From positions 930,001 to 994,000 of the forward strand of contig CAVPRX010000001.1 of assembly GCA_963708115.1 (NCBI GenBank): a stretch of 64,000 nucleotides of DNA. Reading direction: 5' to 3'. The notes under the pieces are model-generated. The model was not told the DNA's origin. It saw only the letters and a list, made by a program, of their open reading frames with translations, and did not search any database. Of this stretch, positions 24,797 through 32,706 are shown piece after piece. Source of the stretch: VRUE01 sp963708115. GTDB taxonomy: Bacteria > Actinomycetota > Thermoleophilia > Solirubrobacterales > 70-9. Made by a program: the position numbers and the translations under genes. Numbering within the stretch: the first letter of the stretch is position 1; every line of letters begins with the position of its first letter.

Positions 24797-25575
24797 TCAG
24801 CTTTCTCCTCAGCGGCCGGGGCGGTCGCCTCCTCGGCCGGAGCCTCAGCAGCTTTCTCCTCAGACGCCTCACCCGCGGGTGGCGTGGAGGAGGGGGTGTC
24901 CTCTCCGTCGCGGCGTCCTGTTCCTCGCCCTGCCTGGTCAGAGAGAGTCGCATCGCCGCCCGGCGAGGAACCCAGCGTCGGAGAGGACACCCCCTCCTCC
25001 GCGACAGGACCCGCGGCCGAGGCACCATTCGTCTTCTGCACTCCAAGTACTTGCGCCACGGTCAGCCCGCGCAGCTCGGCAACCTCCTCGGGCCGCCGCA
25101 ACCGCACCAAGCCGTCCATCGTCGCCTTGACGAGGTTGATCGGGTTCTGCGTACCGATGCTCTTGGTCAGCACGTCGCGCACGCCGCCCAGCTCGAGCAC
25201 GGCACGCACGCCGCCGCCGGCGATCACGCCGGTACCGGGGCTGGCCGGGCGCAGGACCACGTGCCCGGCGCCGTAGCGGCCGATGATTTTGTGGGTCAGC
25301 GTCTGCCCGTATTTGGGCACGCGGATGAGGCTCTTGCGCGCGTTCTCTACCGCCTTCTGAATCGCCAGCGGGACCTCGCGGGCCTTGCCGTAACCGATCC
25401 CGACGACACCCTCTTCGTCGCCGACGGCGACGAGCGCGGTGAAGGAGAAGCGGCGACCGCCCTTGACCACCTTGGCGACGCGGTTGATCTCGATCACGCG
25501 CTCCTGGAGATCGAGGCCGCGCGGGCTCACCGTCTCCACGTTGGTCATGTCCATGCCCTTCATCGGACCGGACAC
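24793..25575 (-). CDS. rpsE: 30S ribosomal protein S5 with long C-terminal extension
   Basis: 260 residues, far longer than the usual 160-200. The core is complete: RVIEINRVAKVVKGGRRFSF, the double-stranded RNA-binding part, and VIAGGGVRAVLELGGVRDVL, ending near residue 180. Residues 181-260 form a low-complexity tail: SAAGPVA (186-192), then a segment encoded by palindromic element D (EEGVSSP...GEDTPSS), then an acidic Ala/Glu end EKAAEAPAEEATAPAAEEKA. The tail stays in frame to an ATGA overlap with rpmD, so it appears to be translated. The same SAAGP motif occurs in the S17 and L10 extensions. Confidence 0.96.
   Translation of the reverse strand: MSGPMKGMDMTNVETVSPRGLDLQERVIEINRVAKVVKGGRRFSFTALVAVGDEEGVVGIGYGKAREVPLAIQKAVENARKSLIRVPKYGQTLTHKIIGRYGAGHVVLRPASPGTGVIAGGGVRAVLELGGVRDVLTKSIGTQNPINLVKATMDGLVRLRRPEEVAELRGLTVAQVLGVQKTNGASAAGPVAEEGVSSPTLGSSPGGDATLSDQAGRGTGRRDGEDTPSSTPPAGEASEEKAAEAPAEEATAPAAEEKAE
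24873..25020. repeat. Family-1 palindromic element D with flanks, inside rpsE
   Basis: Exact 22-base arms at 24886-24907 and 24979-25000 (GGAGGAGGGGGTGTCCTCTC). The interior has TCGCGGCGTCCTG, inner stem TTCCTCGCC (24921-24929), a variable loop, inner stem GGCGAGGAA (24962-24970) and CCCAGCGT. Outside the arms, CCGCGGGT (24873-24880) pairs with ACCCGCGG (25009-25016). Compared with elements A to C, TT in one inner strand is replaced by CC and AA in the other by GG, so pairing is preserved. Confidence 0.88.
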
Positions 25576-25606
25576 CGTAGCTGACTGAACAAGAGAGGGG
25601 AGGGCA

Positions 25607-25960
25607 TCAGAATTTCAACCCACCCTCGCGGGCACCTTCGGCCAGAGCCTTGACACGACCGTGGAACTGGTAGCCGCCTCGGTCGAAGACGCAGGTCTCG
25701 ATTTTGGCCGCCTTTGCCCGCTCGGCGAGCAGCTCGCCGGCACGCTTCGCCTGCTCGCTTGCCGAGAGCTTGCGCAGCTCCGGCTCGGTCCAGTTGACCG
25801 CGGCAACGGTGCGACCGGCAGCATCGTCAATGAGCTGGGCGAAAACGCCGCGGTTGGAGCGGTAGACGGAGAGGCGCGGGCGCTCGGAGCTGCCGACGAT
25901 CCGGGCGCGGACCCGACGGCGACGGCGTAGGCGCCGTTGCCGCTTGGTGAGAACGGTCAT
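25607..25960 (-). CDS. rplR: 50S ribosomal protein L18
   Basis: A 117-residue 5S rRNA-binding protein. Family blocks RPRLSVYRSNRGVFAQLIDD and FDRGGYQFHGRVKALAEGAR are complete, after a very Arg-rich start RQRRLRRRRRVRARI. It overlaps the rplF end by four bases. Confidence 0.97.
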   Translation of the reverse strand: MTVLTKRQRRLRRRRRVRARIVGSSERPRLSVYRSNRGVFAQLIDDAAGRTVAAVNWTEPELRKLSASEQAKRAGELLAERAKAAKIETCVFDRGGYQFHGRVKALAEGAREGGLKF

Positions 25961-26490
25961 GCGCGCTTACCCACCTTCCGCATCACGTGCTCGTCGCGGT
26001 AACGGATTCCCTTGCCCTTGTAGGGCTCGGGCGGACGGCGCTTGCGAATGTCGGCGGCAACCTGCCCGACCAGCTGCTTGTCGATTCCCCGCACGATGAT
26101 CTCCGTCGGCTGCGGGACCTCGAACTCGATCCCCTCCGGCGGCTCGATCGGAACCGGGTGCGAGTAGCCGAGCGCCATCTCCAAGCTCTTGCCTTTGAGC
26201 TGGGCGCGGTAGCCCACACCCTGGATCTCGAGGCGCTTTTCGAAGCCCTCGGTGACGCCCTCGACCATGTTCGCGATCAGGCTCCGGGTCAGTCCATGCA
26301 GGGCGCGATGTTCGCCGCGATCGGTCGGTCGCTCCACGGTGACCGCGCCGTCGTCCTGCTGGACCTTCATCTCAGCCGAGAGGCTCTGGGCCAGCTCCCC
26401 CTTTGGCCCTTTGACGGCAACTCGCCCAGGGGCGAGCTCGACCGTGACGGACTCGGGAACGGGGATCGGTTTTCTTCCAATTCGGCTCAT
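25957..26490 (-). CDS. rplF: 50S ribosomal protein L6
   Basis: A 177-residue protein with two repeated folds. MSRIGRKPIPVPESVTVEL opens it, and PPEPYKGKGIRYRDEHVMRK is the conserved C-terminal signature. Length is normal. It follows rpsH by 16 bases and overlaps rplR by four. Confidence 0.97.
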   Translation of the reverse strand: MSRIGRKPIPVPESVTVELAPGRVAVKGPKGELAQSLSAEMKVQQDDGAVTVERPTDRGEHRALHGLTRSLIANMVEGVTEGFEKRLEIQGVGYRAQLKGKSLEMALGYSHPVPIEPPEGIEFEVPQPTEIIVRGIDKQLVGQVAADIRKRRPPEPYKGKGIRYRDEHVMRKVGKRA

Positions 26491-26506
26491 CGTTGAATGC
26501 TCCGGG

Positions 26507-26902
26507 TCACCAGACGTAGGCGACTACCTCGCCGCCGACACCCTTCTGCTTCGCTTCGTGTCCGGTCATCACGCCGACCGAGGTGCTGACGATCGCCGTG
26601 CCGGTGCCGCCATGCACGCGCGGCACTTCGGTGTGATCGACGTAGCGCCGCCGGCCGGGCCGCGAGATCCGCTCAAGGCCGATGATCACCGGGCGGCGGT
26701 CCTCGGTGTACTTGAGCCGGATCTCGATCGCCTCGCCGACCTTTGCCGGCTTGCGATGGAAGTCGCTGATGTATCCCTGCTCCTTGAGGATGCGGGACAT
26801 CTCCTCCTTCAACCGGGAGGCGGGAATCTGCACGTCGTCGTGGCCGGAGCCGAGCGCGTTGCGGATCCGGGTCAGGTAATCGGCTATCGGGTCGTTCAGC
26901 AT
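26507..26902 (-). CDS. rpsH: 30S ribosomal protein S8
   Basis: A 131-residue 16S-binding protein beginning MLNDPIADYLTRIRNALGSG, with the C-terminal signature STSVGVMTGHEAKQKGVGGE. The ATG at 26902 is preceded by an AGGAAG ribosome site; the frame extends to 26998 but that part is not S8. In many bacteria S8 also represses the spc operon. Confidence 0.97.
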   Translation of the reverse strand: MLNDPIADYLTRIRNALGSGHDDVQIPASRLKEEMSRILKEQGYISDFHRKPAKVGEAIEIRLKYTEDRRPVIIGLERISRPGRRRYVDHTEVPRVHGGTGTAIVSTSVGVMTGHEAKQKGVGGEVVAYVW

Positions 26903-26928
26903 GGGGTTCTTTCTTCCTGTCCCTGGGC

Positions 26929-27114
26929 CTACCAGCTCGACTTGGTCATGCCGGGGACATAACCATCGTGCGCGGCCTCGCGCAGGCAGATCCGGCAAAG
27001 GCCGAACTTACGGTAGTAGCCGCGCGGACGCCCGCAGCGACGGCACCGGTTGTATTCACGGGACTTGAACTTGGCCTTGCGGCCCTGCTTCACCTTCATC
27101 GAAGTCTTAGCCAT
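26929..27114 (-). CDS. rpsN: 30S ribosomal protein S14, zinc-binding (type Z)
   Basis: A 61-residue protein with four Cys ligands in RCRRCGRPRGYYRKFGLCRI plus CLRE, the short zinc-binding form. The ATG at 27114 (MAKTSMKVKQGRKAKF) is chosen and overlaps the rplE stop by 8 bases; the upstream open frame is a shadow of rplE. Confidence 0.96.
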   Translation of the reverse strand: MAKTSMKVKQGRKAKFKSREYNRCRRCGRPRGYYRKFGLCRICLREAAHDGYVPGMTKSSW

Positions 27115-27922
27115 CTTCAGAATCCTCCTCGCCGGCTGAACCGTCGGTCTCGTTCTCGTCGCCCTCGGCAGCGTCCTCGCCATCCTCGGCCTCGGGCTCC
27201 GGCGTCGCGTAAGCGTCTGGGTTCTCCTCTTTCAACTGCTCAAGGGCGGCCTGCTCGGCCTCGGCCCGCTGGCGAGCCTCCTCTTTGCGGCGCTCCTCCT
27301 CCGCCTCAGCCTCGGCCTCGGCGTCACGACTGCCCGGCCGGCCCTCTTTGGCAAACGGCATACCGAGCCCGAGCAGCAGCTCGAAAGCCTCGACGTCGGT
27401 CTGAGCGGAGGTCGCGATGGTGACATCGAGGCCGCGCACCTCGTCAATCGAGTCGTAGTCGATTTCGGGGAAGATCAGCTGCTCCTTGACGCCCATCGAG
27501 TAGTTGCCACGGCCGTCGAAGGAACGCGGGTTGAGCCCGCGGAAGTCGCGGATGCGCGGCACGGCGATCGAGGTGAGGCGATCGAAGAACTCCCACATCC
27601 GCGCCCGGCGCAGCGTTACCGAGAGGCCGACCGGCATTCCCTCGCGAACCTTGAAGGAAGCGATCGACTTGCGTGCGCGGCGCACGCTGGGCTGCTGGCC
27701 GGCGATCAGCGCCAGCTGCTCCTGGGCAGCCTCGAGCATTTTCGCGTTCTGCTTGGCCTCGCCGACACCCATGTTGAGGACGACCTTCTGCAAGCGGGGA
27801 ATCTGCATCGCGCTCGAGTAGCCGAATTTCTTGGTCAGTGCCGGCGCTACGTCCTGCTCGTAGCGCTCGCGCAGGCGCGGCGGCGGTGCGGCCTGGGACT
27901 GTGGGGTCGTTGCCGCCTCCAC
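27107..27922 (-). CDS. rplE: 50S ribosomal protein L5 with acidic C-terminal extension
   Basis: 271 residues against about 180 for the family. The L5 core (PRLQKVVLNMGVGEAKQN, VTLRRARMWEFFDRL, ATSAQTDVEAFELLLGLGMP) ends near residue 193. A tail of about 78 residues follows: first helical and charged (AEAEAEEERRKEEARQRAEA), then strongly acidic (GEDAAEGDENETDGSAGEED). GTG start, sharing one base with the rplX stop (TAGTG). The tail is translated up to the rpsN overlap. Its function is unknown. Confidence 0.95.
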   Translation of the reverse strand: MEAATTPQSQAAPPPRLRERYEQDVAPALTKKFGYSSAMQIPRLQKVVLNMGVGEAKQNAKMLEAAQEQLALIAGQQPSVRRARKSIASFKVREGMPVGLSVTLRRARMWEFFDRLTSIAVPRIRDFRGLNPRSFDGRGNYSMGVKEQLIFPEIDYDSIDEVRGLDVTIATSAQTDVEAFELLLGLGMPFAKEGRPGSRDAEAEAEAEEERRKEEARQRAEAEQAALEQLKEENPDAYATPEPEAEDGEDAAEGDENETDGSAGEEDSEDG

Positions 27923-28263
27923 TAGAGCGACACCCCACTTCGCTTCGCGAACCGCTCGCGCTTGCCGCCTTTGTCGCGGCGCACACCGACCCGCGTCGGC
28001 TTGTTGTCTTTGGGATCGAGCAGCATCACGTTGGAGACGTGTATCGGCCCCTCCTTCTCGACGATCCCGCCGAGCTGCTGGCCGGCTTTCTGCACATCCT
28101 GGGTCGGGCGCGCTTTTTCGTGGCGCTTGACCGTGTTGATGCCCTCGACGTAGACAAAGCTGCGCTTCGGTTCGGTGCGCAGCACGCGGCCGGTCTTGCC
28201 GGAGTCCTTGCCCCCGATCACCTTGACCATGTCGTCGGTCTTGATTCGCATCGACTTGGCCAT
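27922..28263 (-). CDS. rplX: 50S ribosomal protein L24
   Basis: A 113-residue assembly-initiator protein with a KOW motif: MRIKTDDMVKVIGGKDSGKT then GRVLRTEPKRSFVYVEGINT. Complete. One-base overlaps join it to rplN and rplE. Confidence 0.97.
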   Translation of the reverse strand: MAKSMRIKTDDMVKVIGGKDSGKTGRVLRTEPKRSFVYVEGINTVKRHEKARPTQDVQKAGQQLGGIVEKEGPIHVSNVMLLDPKDNKPTRVGVRRDKGGKRERFAKRSGVSL

Positions 28264-28634
28264 CAGAGGACCTCTGGCGCCAGCGAGACGATTTTCATGA
28301 AGTTGCGGTCGCGCAGCTCGCGGGCCACCGGCCCGAAGATGCGGGTGCCACGCGGGTTGTTGCTGGCCGGGTCGATCAGCACGGCGGCGTTTTCGTCGAA
28401 GGAGATGTAGGTGCCGTCGGAGCGGCCAAGCTGCTTCTTAGTCCGCACGACGACCGCCTGTACGACCTCGCCCTTGCGAACGCCGCCCTGCGGGCTCGCC
28501 TGTTTGACCGTCGCCGTGATCACGTCGCCGACCCCGGCATAGCGGCGGTGCGAGCCACCCTTGACGCGGATGCAGAGGATCTCCCGCGCACCCGAGTTGT
28601 CAGCCACTTTGAGTCTGGACTCCTGCTGAATCAC
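28263..28634 (-). CDS. rplN: 50S ribosomal protein L14
   Basis: A 123-residue protein with the family signature MIQQESRLKVADNSGAREIL and a C-terminus FGPVARELRDRNFMKIVSLA; length is canonical. It starts 9 bases after the S17 stop and shares one base with rplX. Confidence 0.98.
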   Translation of the reverse strand: MIQQESRLKVADNSGAREILCIRVKGGSHRRYAGVGDVITATVKQASPQGGVRKGEVVQAVVVRTKKQLGRSDGTYISFDENAAVLIDPASNNPRGTRIFGPVARELRDRNFMKIVSLAPEVL

Positions 28635-28643
28635 TTTGCTCTC

Positions 28644-29327
28644 CTACTTCGCCTTCTCCAGCACCTCGACCAGGCGCCAGCGCTTGGTCTTGGAGAGCGG
28701 GCGGGTCTCGACGATGCGGACCATGTCGCCCTCGCCTGCCTCGTTGCGCTCGTCGTGAGCGTGGAGGTTGCGTGAGCGCCGCACGACCTTCTCGTAGGTC
28801 GGGTGGCGCCGGGCGGTGTCGATCCGAACCGTGATCGATTTCTGGCCTTTGTCGGAAACGACGATCCCCTGCCGCACCTTGGCCGCGTTGGCGTCCTTCT
28901 CGGCCGGGGGAGTTCCGGTTCCGGGGGTCTTCTTTTTCTTCGCGGCAGCCCGTTCCTTGCGCCGTTCGACACCGCGGCGCTTGCGCTCAGCCAACCGCTC
29001 CGCCTTACGCTCCTCAGGCGACTGCGGCGGCTTGGCCTTGTGGGGCTTGCGAGAAGCTTCGAGCCGCTTCTTCTCCTTCCAAGGAAGACCATCCTCAGGA
29101 TTGGGCTCGGACTCCTCAGCTTTCGGCTCTTTGGTCGGAGGCTCCTCAGCCGCAGGCTCCTCTTCCGCGGGTGGCGCGGACTCGGAGGAGTCGAGAACGG
29201 AGGCCTCGCCCCCGCCCGCAGACTCCTCCGAGGCCGCGTCGGGACCCGCGGCTGAGGCCTCTGAACCCTCGGCCTGAGTGTCCTCAGCCTCAGTCGTCTC
29301 GTCTTTTTTCGTCTCGTCCTCAGCCAT
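28644..29327 (-). CDS. rpsQ: 30S ribosomal protein S17 with very long N-terminal extension
   Basis: 227 residues, while S17 is usually about 85. Only residues 151-227 are the S17 OB-fold (RQGIVVSDKGQKSITVRIDT and HDERNEAGEGDMVRIVETRP). Residues 1-80 are acidic and Ser/Ala-rich, including EASAAGPDA (23-31), and 81-150 are basic (RKPHKAKPPQSPEERKAERL, ERRKERAAAKKKK). The start at 29327 overlaps the rpmC stop (ATGATG; a second ATG at 29330 is equally placed). No ordinary internal start before the core was preferred, as the operon overlap fixes the start. Part of the acidic block is a palindromic cassette shared with rpsE and rplJ. Confidence 0.93.
   Translation of the reverse strand: MAEDETKKDETTEAEDTQAEGSEASAAGPDAASEESAGGGEASVLDSSESAPPAEEEPAAEEPPTKEPKAEESEPNPEDGLPWKEKKRLEASRKPHKAKPPQSPEERKAERLAERKRRGVERRKERAAAKKKKTPGTGTPPAEKDANAAKVRQGIVVSDKGQKSITVRIDTARRHPTYEKVVRRSRNLHAHDERNEAGEGDMVRIVETRPLSKTKRWRLVEVLEKAK
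29165..29255. repeat. Coding-tail cassette in rpsQ
   Basis: Flanks CCGCGGGTGGCGCGG on the left and GGGACCCGCGGCTGA on the right match the flanks of element D in rpsE. Inside, CTCGGAGGAGTC (29181-29192) and GACTCCTCCGAG (29221-29232) are exact 12-base inverted arms. The cassette encodes the SAAGP-containing part of the S17 extension. Confidence 0.65.
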
Positions 29328-29539
29328 CATTTCCTCAGCTCTCGATCGACATCGATCCCGCGCTCCTTGGCCACGGTCAGCAACCGCGCAATGTCCCGTT
29401 TGGCGACGCTCAACCGGTGCGTGTTCTCCAACTCGCCGGTCGCATGCTTGAAGCGCAGGTTGAAGGACTCCTGCTTGGCGTCGATCAGCTTCGCGACCAG
29501 CTCGTCGTCTTTCAGGTTGTGGGCCTCGGAAGCCTTCAT
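29327..29539 (-). CDS. rpmC: 50S ribosomal protein L29
   Basis: A 70-residue two-helix protein at the exit tunnel: MKASEAHNLKDDELVAKLID, then ESFNLRFKHATGELENTHRL. Complete. Its start shares one base with the rplP stop and its stop overlaps the rpsQ start. Confidence 0.97.
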   Translation of the reverse strand: MKASEAHNLKDDELVAKLIDAKQESFNLRFKHATGELENTHRLSVAKRDIARLLTVAKERGIDVDRELRK

Positions 29540-29958
29540 CAGCCCTCAGCCCCCTCACGGGTGACGAATTTGGTCTTGATCGGAAGCTTGTGACCGGCCA
29601 GGCGCAGCGCCTCACGGGCGAGATCCTCGGGAACGCCGGCCAGCTCGAACATCACCTTGCCCGGCTTGACCACAGCTACCCAGCCCTCCGGGTTGCCCTT
29701 GCCCGAGCCCATCCGCGTCTCGGCGGGCTTCTTCGTGTAGGGCTTGTCGGGGAAGATGTTGATCCAGACCTTGCCGCCACGTTTGATCTTGCGGGTCATC
29801 GCGATACGAGCGGCCTCGATCTGGCGGTTGGTGATCCAGCCGCGATCGAGCGCCTTTAGCCCGTACTCGCCGAAGGCGACGTGACTGCCACCCTTGGTGT
29901 AGCCGCGCATCCGGCCGCGCATCTGTTTGCGGTGCTTGACCCGCTTCGGCATCAGCAT
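29539..29958 (-). CDS. rplP: 50S ribosomal protein L16
   Basis: A 139-residue protein starting MLMPKRVKHRKQMRGRMRGY, with the conserved AVVKPGKVMFELAGVPEDLA region. The ATG at 29958 shares one base with the rpsC stop (TGATG); an in-frame ATG two codons later is possible. The longer open frame to 30105 is the rpsC shadow. Confidence 0.97.
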   Translation of the reverse strand: MLMPKRVKHRKQMRGRMRGYTKGGSHVAFGEYGLKALDRGWITNRQIEAARIAMTRKIKRGGKVWINIFPDKPYTKKPAETRMGSGKGNPEGWVAVVKPGKVMFELAGVPEDLAREALRLAGHKLPIKTKFVTREGAEG

Positions 29959-30695
29959 CAGCGACCGCCTCCCCCGCCGCGGCCGCCGCGGCCGCGATCG
30001 CCGGGGCGGCCGCCGCGCTGTTGAACGCTCTGCGGCTCGCCGTCGGCGGGGACCTGATCGGAGCGGAAGCCCTCGGGCATGACTTCGCCCTTGTTGATCC
30101 AGCATTTGACGCCGATCCGGCCCGCGGTGGTGCGGGCCTCGAAGAAGCCGTAGTCGATGTTGGCGCGCAGGGTGTGCAGCGGCACCCGGCCGTCGGAGTA
30201 GCTTTCGGTCCGCGCCATCTCGGAGCCGCCGAGGCGACCGGATACCTGCAACTTCACTCCCTTGGCGCCGGAGCGCATCGCCGAGGTCAGGGCGCGTTTC
30301 ATCGCGCGCCGGAAGGCGACCCGGTTCTGCAGCTGCTCGGCGATCGACTGGGCGACCAGTTTGGCGTCGAGCTCGGGGCGCTTCACCTCACGGATGTTGA
30401 CCTTGACCGGCTTGCCAGTCAGCTTGTGAAGCTCCTTGCGCAGGGCGTCGACTTCGCTACCCGACTTGCCGATCACGATGCCGGGCCGGGCAGTGTGGAT
30501 GTCGACGGAGACCTCGCCGCGGCGCTCGATCGTGATGCTCGAGAGGCCGGCATGGGCGAGTTTGCCCTCGATGTGAGTGCGGATCTTCAGATCCTCCTCG
30601 AGCACGTCGGCAAAGCCCTTCTCGTCGAACCAGTTCGACTTCCAATCTTGGATGTAGCCGACGCGGAAGCCGCCGGGATGGATCTTCTGTCCCAT
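29958..30695 (-). CDS. rpsC: 30S ribosomal protein S3
   Basis: A 245-residue protein lining the mRNA entry. It has GQKIHPGGFRVGYIQDWKSN, the KH motif GIVIGKSGSEVDALRKEL and the C-terminal domain GRLGGSEMARTESYSDGRVP. The end is an RG-rich tail (RGGRPGDRGRGGRGGGGGR), a simple low-complexity extension. One base separates it from rplV. Confidence 0.97.
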   Translation of the reverse strand: MGQKIHPGGFRVGYIQDWKSNWFDEKGFADVLEEDLKIRTHIEGKLAHAGLSSITIERRGEVSVDIHTARPGIVIGKSGSEVDALRKELHKLTGKPVKVNIREVKRPELDAKLVAQSIAEQLQNRVAFRRAMKRALTSAMRSGAKGVKLQVSGRLGGSEMARTESYSDGRVPLHTLRANIDYGFFEARTTAGRIGVKCWINKGEVMPEGFRSDQVPADGEPQSVQQRGGRPGDRGRGGRGGGGGR

Positions 30696-30696
30696 C

Positions 30697-31284
30697 TCAG
30701 ATCTCCTCTTCGGGGCTTAGGGCCACCGCGATGTGGCTGGTTCGCTTGTTGATCGGGGTAGCTCGTCCCAGCGCGCGCGGCCGGAAGCGGCGCAGCGTCG
30801 GGCCTTCGTCGACGGTGATCTCCGCCACCCGCATCTCGTCGGAGACGAGGTCATGGTTGTTCTCCGCGTTGGCAGCCGCCGACTCGATCAGCTTGCCGAT
30901 GTCCTGCGCCGCACCGCGCGGCGAGAACTGCAGCAGCGCCCGCGCCCGATCGATCTGCAGACCGCGGACCTGATCGGCGACGAGCCGTGCCTTGCGCGGC
31001 GCAACCCGGACGTAACGGGAGCTGGCGCGGACGACGATCGGTCCCGGTTTCGCTTTCGGGGCCTCTTTTTTCTGAGCTGATTCTTTTCTGCCGGTCTTGT
31101 CCGACGCTTTCGCAGAAGCTTTTTTGCCGGCTTTTTTCGCCGGGGCTTTCTCCGCAGTTTTTTTGGCGGCTTTTTTCGAGTCCGCTTTTTTTGCCGTGGT
31201 CGCCGCTTTTTTGCCGCTGCTTTTGGCCTCGGCTTTTTTCGGCGCGGCTTTTTTGGCTTTTTTGTCTTTCTTCTCGTCAGCCAT
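30697..31284 (-). CDS. rplV: 50S ribosomal protein L22 with Lys/Ala-rich N-terminal extension
   Basis: 195 residues against about 110-120 typically. Residues 1-80 are a histone-H1-like Lys/Ala repeat (KKAAPKKAEAKSSGKKAATT, KKAAKKTAEKAPAKKAGKKA). The core begins near residue 84 (VVRASSRYVRVAPRKARLVA) and ends normally with FRPRALGRATPINKRTSHIA. The first ATG, after rpsS, is the only well-placed start, so the extension is likely translated. It might bind rRNA or DNA nonspecifically; not shown. Confidence 0.95.
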   Translation of the reverse strand: MADEKKDKKAKKAAPKKAEAKSSGKKAATTAKKADSKKAAKKTAEKAPAKKAGKKASAKASDKTGRKESAQKKEAPKAKPGPIVVRASSRYVRVAPRKARLVADQVRGLQIDRARALLQFSPRGAAQDIGKLIESAAANAENNHDLVSDEMRVAEITVDEGPTLRRFRPRALGRATPINKRTSHIAVALSPEEEI

Positions 31285-31286
31285 CG

Positions 31287-31559
31287 CTATTCACCCTTGC
31301 CCGTGCCGGAGTGAGCGCGGAAGGTCCGCGTCGGCGCGAACTCGCCGAGCTTGTGGCCGACCATCGACTCCGAGATGAAGACCGGAACGTGCTTCTTGCC
31401 GTCGTGGACCGCGATCGTGTGGCCGACCATGTCGGGGAAGACCGTCGAGGTCCGCGACCAGGTTTTCACCATCTGTTTCTGGCCGGAGTCGTTCATCGCC
31501 GAGATCCGCTTCATCAGCGCCGCTTCCACCCACGGCCCCTTTTTGGTCGAGCGTCCCAC
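31287..31559 (-). CDS. rpsS: 30S ribosomal protein S19
   Basis: A 90-residue head protein: MGRSTKKGPWVEAALMKRIS and the signature MVGHTIAVHDGKKHVPVFIS, then KLGEFAPTRTFRAHSG. Complete; 2-base spacing to rplV and rplB. Confidence 0.98.
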   Translation of the reverse strand: MGRSTKKGPWVEAALMKRISAMNDSGQKQMVKTWSRTSTVFPDMVGHTIAVHDGKKHVPVFISESMVGHKLGEFAPTRTFRAHSGTGKGE

Positions 31560-31561
31560 GG

Positions 31562-32404
31562 TTACCTCTTCTTCTTCCCGCGGCGACGGCCGCGCACGAT
31601 GTAGCGATCGGACTGCTTGCCCTTCTTACGGGTGCGGTAGCCGAGCGTCGGCTTGCCCCACGGGGTCACGGGGTGGCCACCCGGCGTGTGGTGGGCCTCG
31701 CCGCCGCCGTGCGGGTGGTCGACCGGGTTCATCGCCACGCCGCGGCTCTGTGGGCGCTTGCCCTTGTGCCGGCTGCGGCCGGCCTTGCCGATCTTCATGT
31801 TCTGGTGCTCGGCGTTGGAGAGCTGGCCGACGGTCGCCCGGCACTCGGCGCGGACCATGCGCATCTCCGAAGAGGGCAGCCGCAGGGTCACCATCTCGCC
31901 CTCCTTCGCGACCAGCTGGATCGCCGTGCCCGCGGCACGGCCCATCTTGCCGCCCTGGCCGGCGACGAGCTCGACGTTGTGCACGATCGTGCCGGTCGGC
32001 ATCTCGCCCAGGCTCAGCGCATGGCCGGGTTTGATGTCAGCTCCTTTGCCCGACTGAACCGTGTCCCCCACCGACAACGCGGCCGGGGCGAGGATGTAGC
32101 TCTTCTGGCCGTCGGCGTAATGGATCAGCGCGATGTAGCAACTGCGGTTCGGGTCGTACTCGATGGTGGCCACCTTTGCCGGCACGCCGTCCTTGAGGCG
32201 CTTGAAGTCGATCTTGCGGTAACGGCGCTTCGCGCCGCCGCCGCGATGGCGCGCCGTAATGCGACCGTTGACGTTGCGGCCGCCGGTCTTGCGCAGTCCT
32301 TCGGTCAGCTTCGCCTCGGGCTCGGAAGCCGTCAGCTGCTCGCGCAGCGGGTAGGTCGCGAAGCGGCGCCCGGGGCTGGTCGGTTTGGTTTTGCGGTTCG
32401 GCAT
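31562..32404 (-). CDS. rplB: 50S ribosomal protein L2
   Basis: A 280-residue peptidyl-transferase-centre protein. NGRITARHRGGGAKRRYRKI opens the RNA-binding core and the signature VAMNPVDHPHGGGEAHHTPG carries the conserved His. Length is normal. It follows rplW by 8 bases. Confidence 0.98.
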   Translation of the reverse strand: MPNRKTKPTSPGRRFATYPLREQLTASEPEAKLTEGLRKTGGRNVNGRITARHRGGGAKRRYRKIDFKRLKDGVPAKVATIEYDPNRSCYIALIHYADGQKSYILAPAALSVGDTVQSGKGADIKPGHALSLGEMPTGTIVHNVELVAGQGGKMGRAAGTAIQLVAKEGEMVTLRLPSSEMRMVRAECRATVGQLSNAEHQNMKIGKAGRSRHKGKRPQSRGVAMNPVDHPHGGGEAHHTPGGHPVTPWGKPTLGYRTRKKGKQSDRYIVRGRRRGKKKR

Positions 32405-32412
32405 CTCTCTCC

Positions 32413-32706
32413 CTACGCAGTCTCGGCGCCTTCGAACAGCTCGATCCGTTCGCCCGGCATCACTTGGACGATCGCCTTCTTCCAGCCGCGGGTCCGGCCT
32501 TTGCTCAGGTTGCGGCGCTTCGGCTTCGGCCGCACCTTGGAGGTCCGCACCTCAGCCACGCCGACGCTGAAGATCTCTTCGACCGCAGCGGCGATCTGGG
32601 TCTTGTGGGCGTTGTCGGCAACCCTGAACGTGTACTTGCCTTCGGCGATCAGCGCGTAGCTCTTCTCGGAGACCACCGGACGGACGATGATGTTGCGCGC
32701 GTCCAT
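32413..32706 (-). CDS. rplW: 50S ribosomal protein L23
   Basis: A 97-residue exit-site protein that docks SRP and trigger factor. MDARNIIVRPVVSEKSYALI is the family start at the ATG at 32706, which overlaps the rplD stop by one base; KVRPKPKRRNLSKGRTRGWK follows. The longer frame to 32895 is a shadow of rplD. Confidence 0.97.
   Translation of the reverse strand: MDARNIIVRPVVSEKSYALIAEGKYTFRVADNAHKTQIAAAVEEIFSVGVAEVRTSKVRPKPKRRNLSKGRTRGWKKAIVQVMPGERIELFEGAETA

Noticed and set aside
29540..30752. Plus-strand frames opposite rpsC and rplP
   Set aside because: Shadows of ribosomal genes whose overlaps and motifs are unmistakable.
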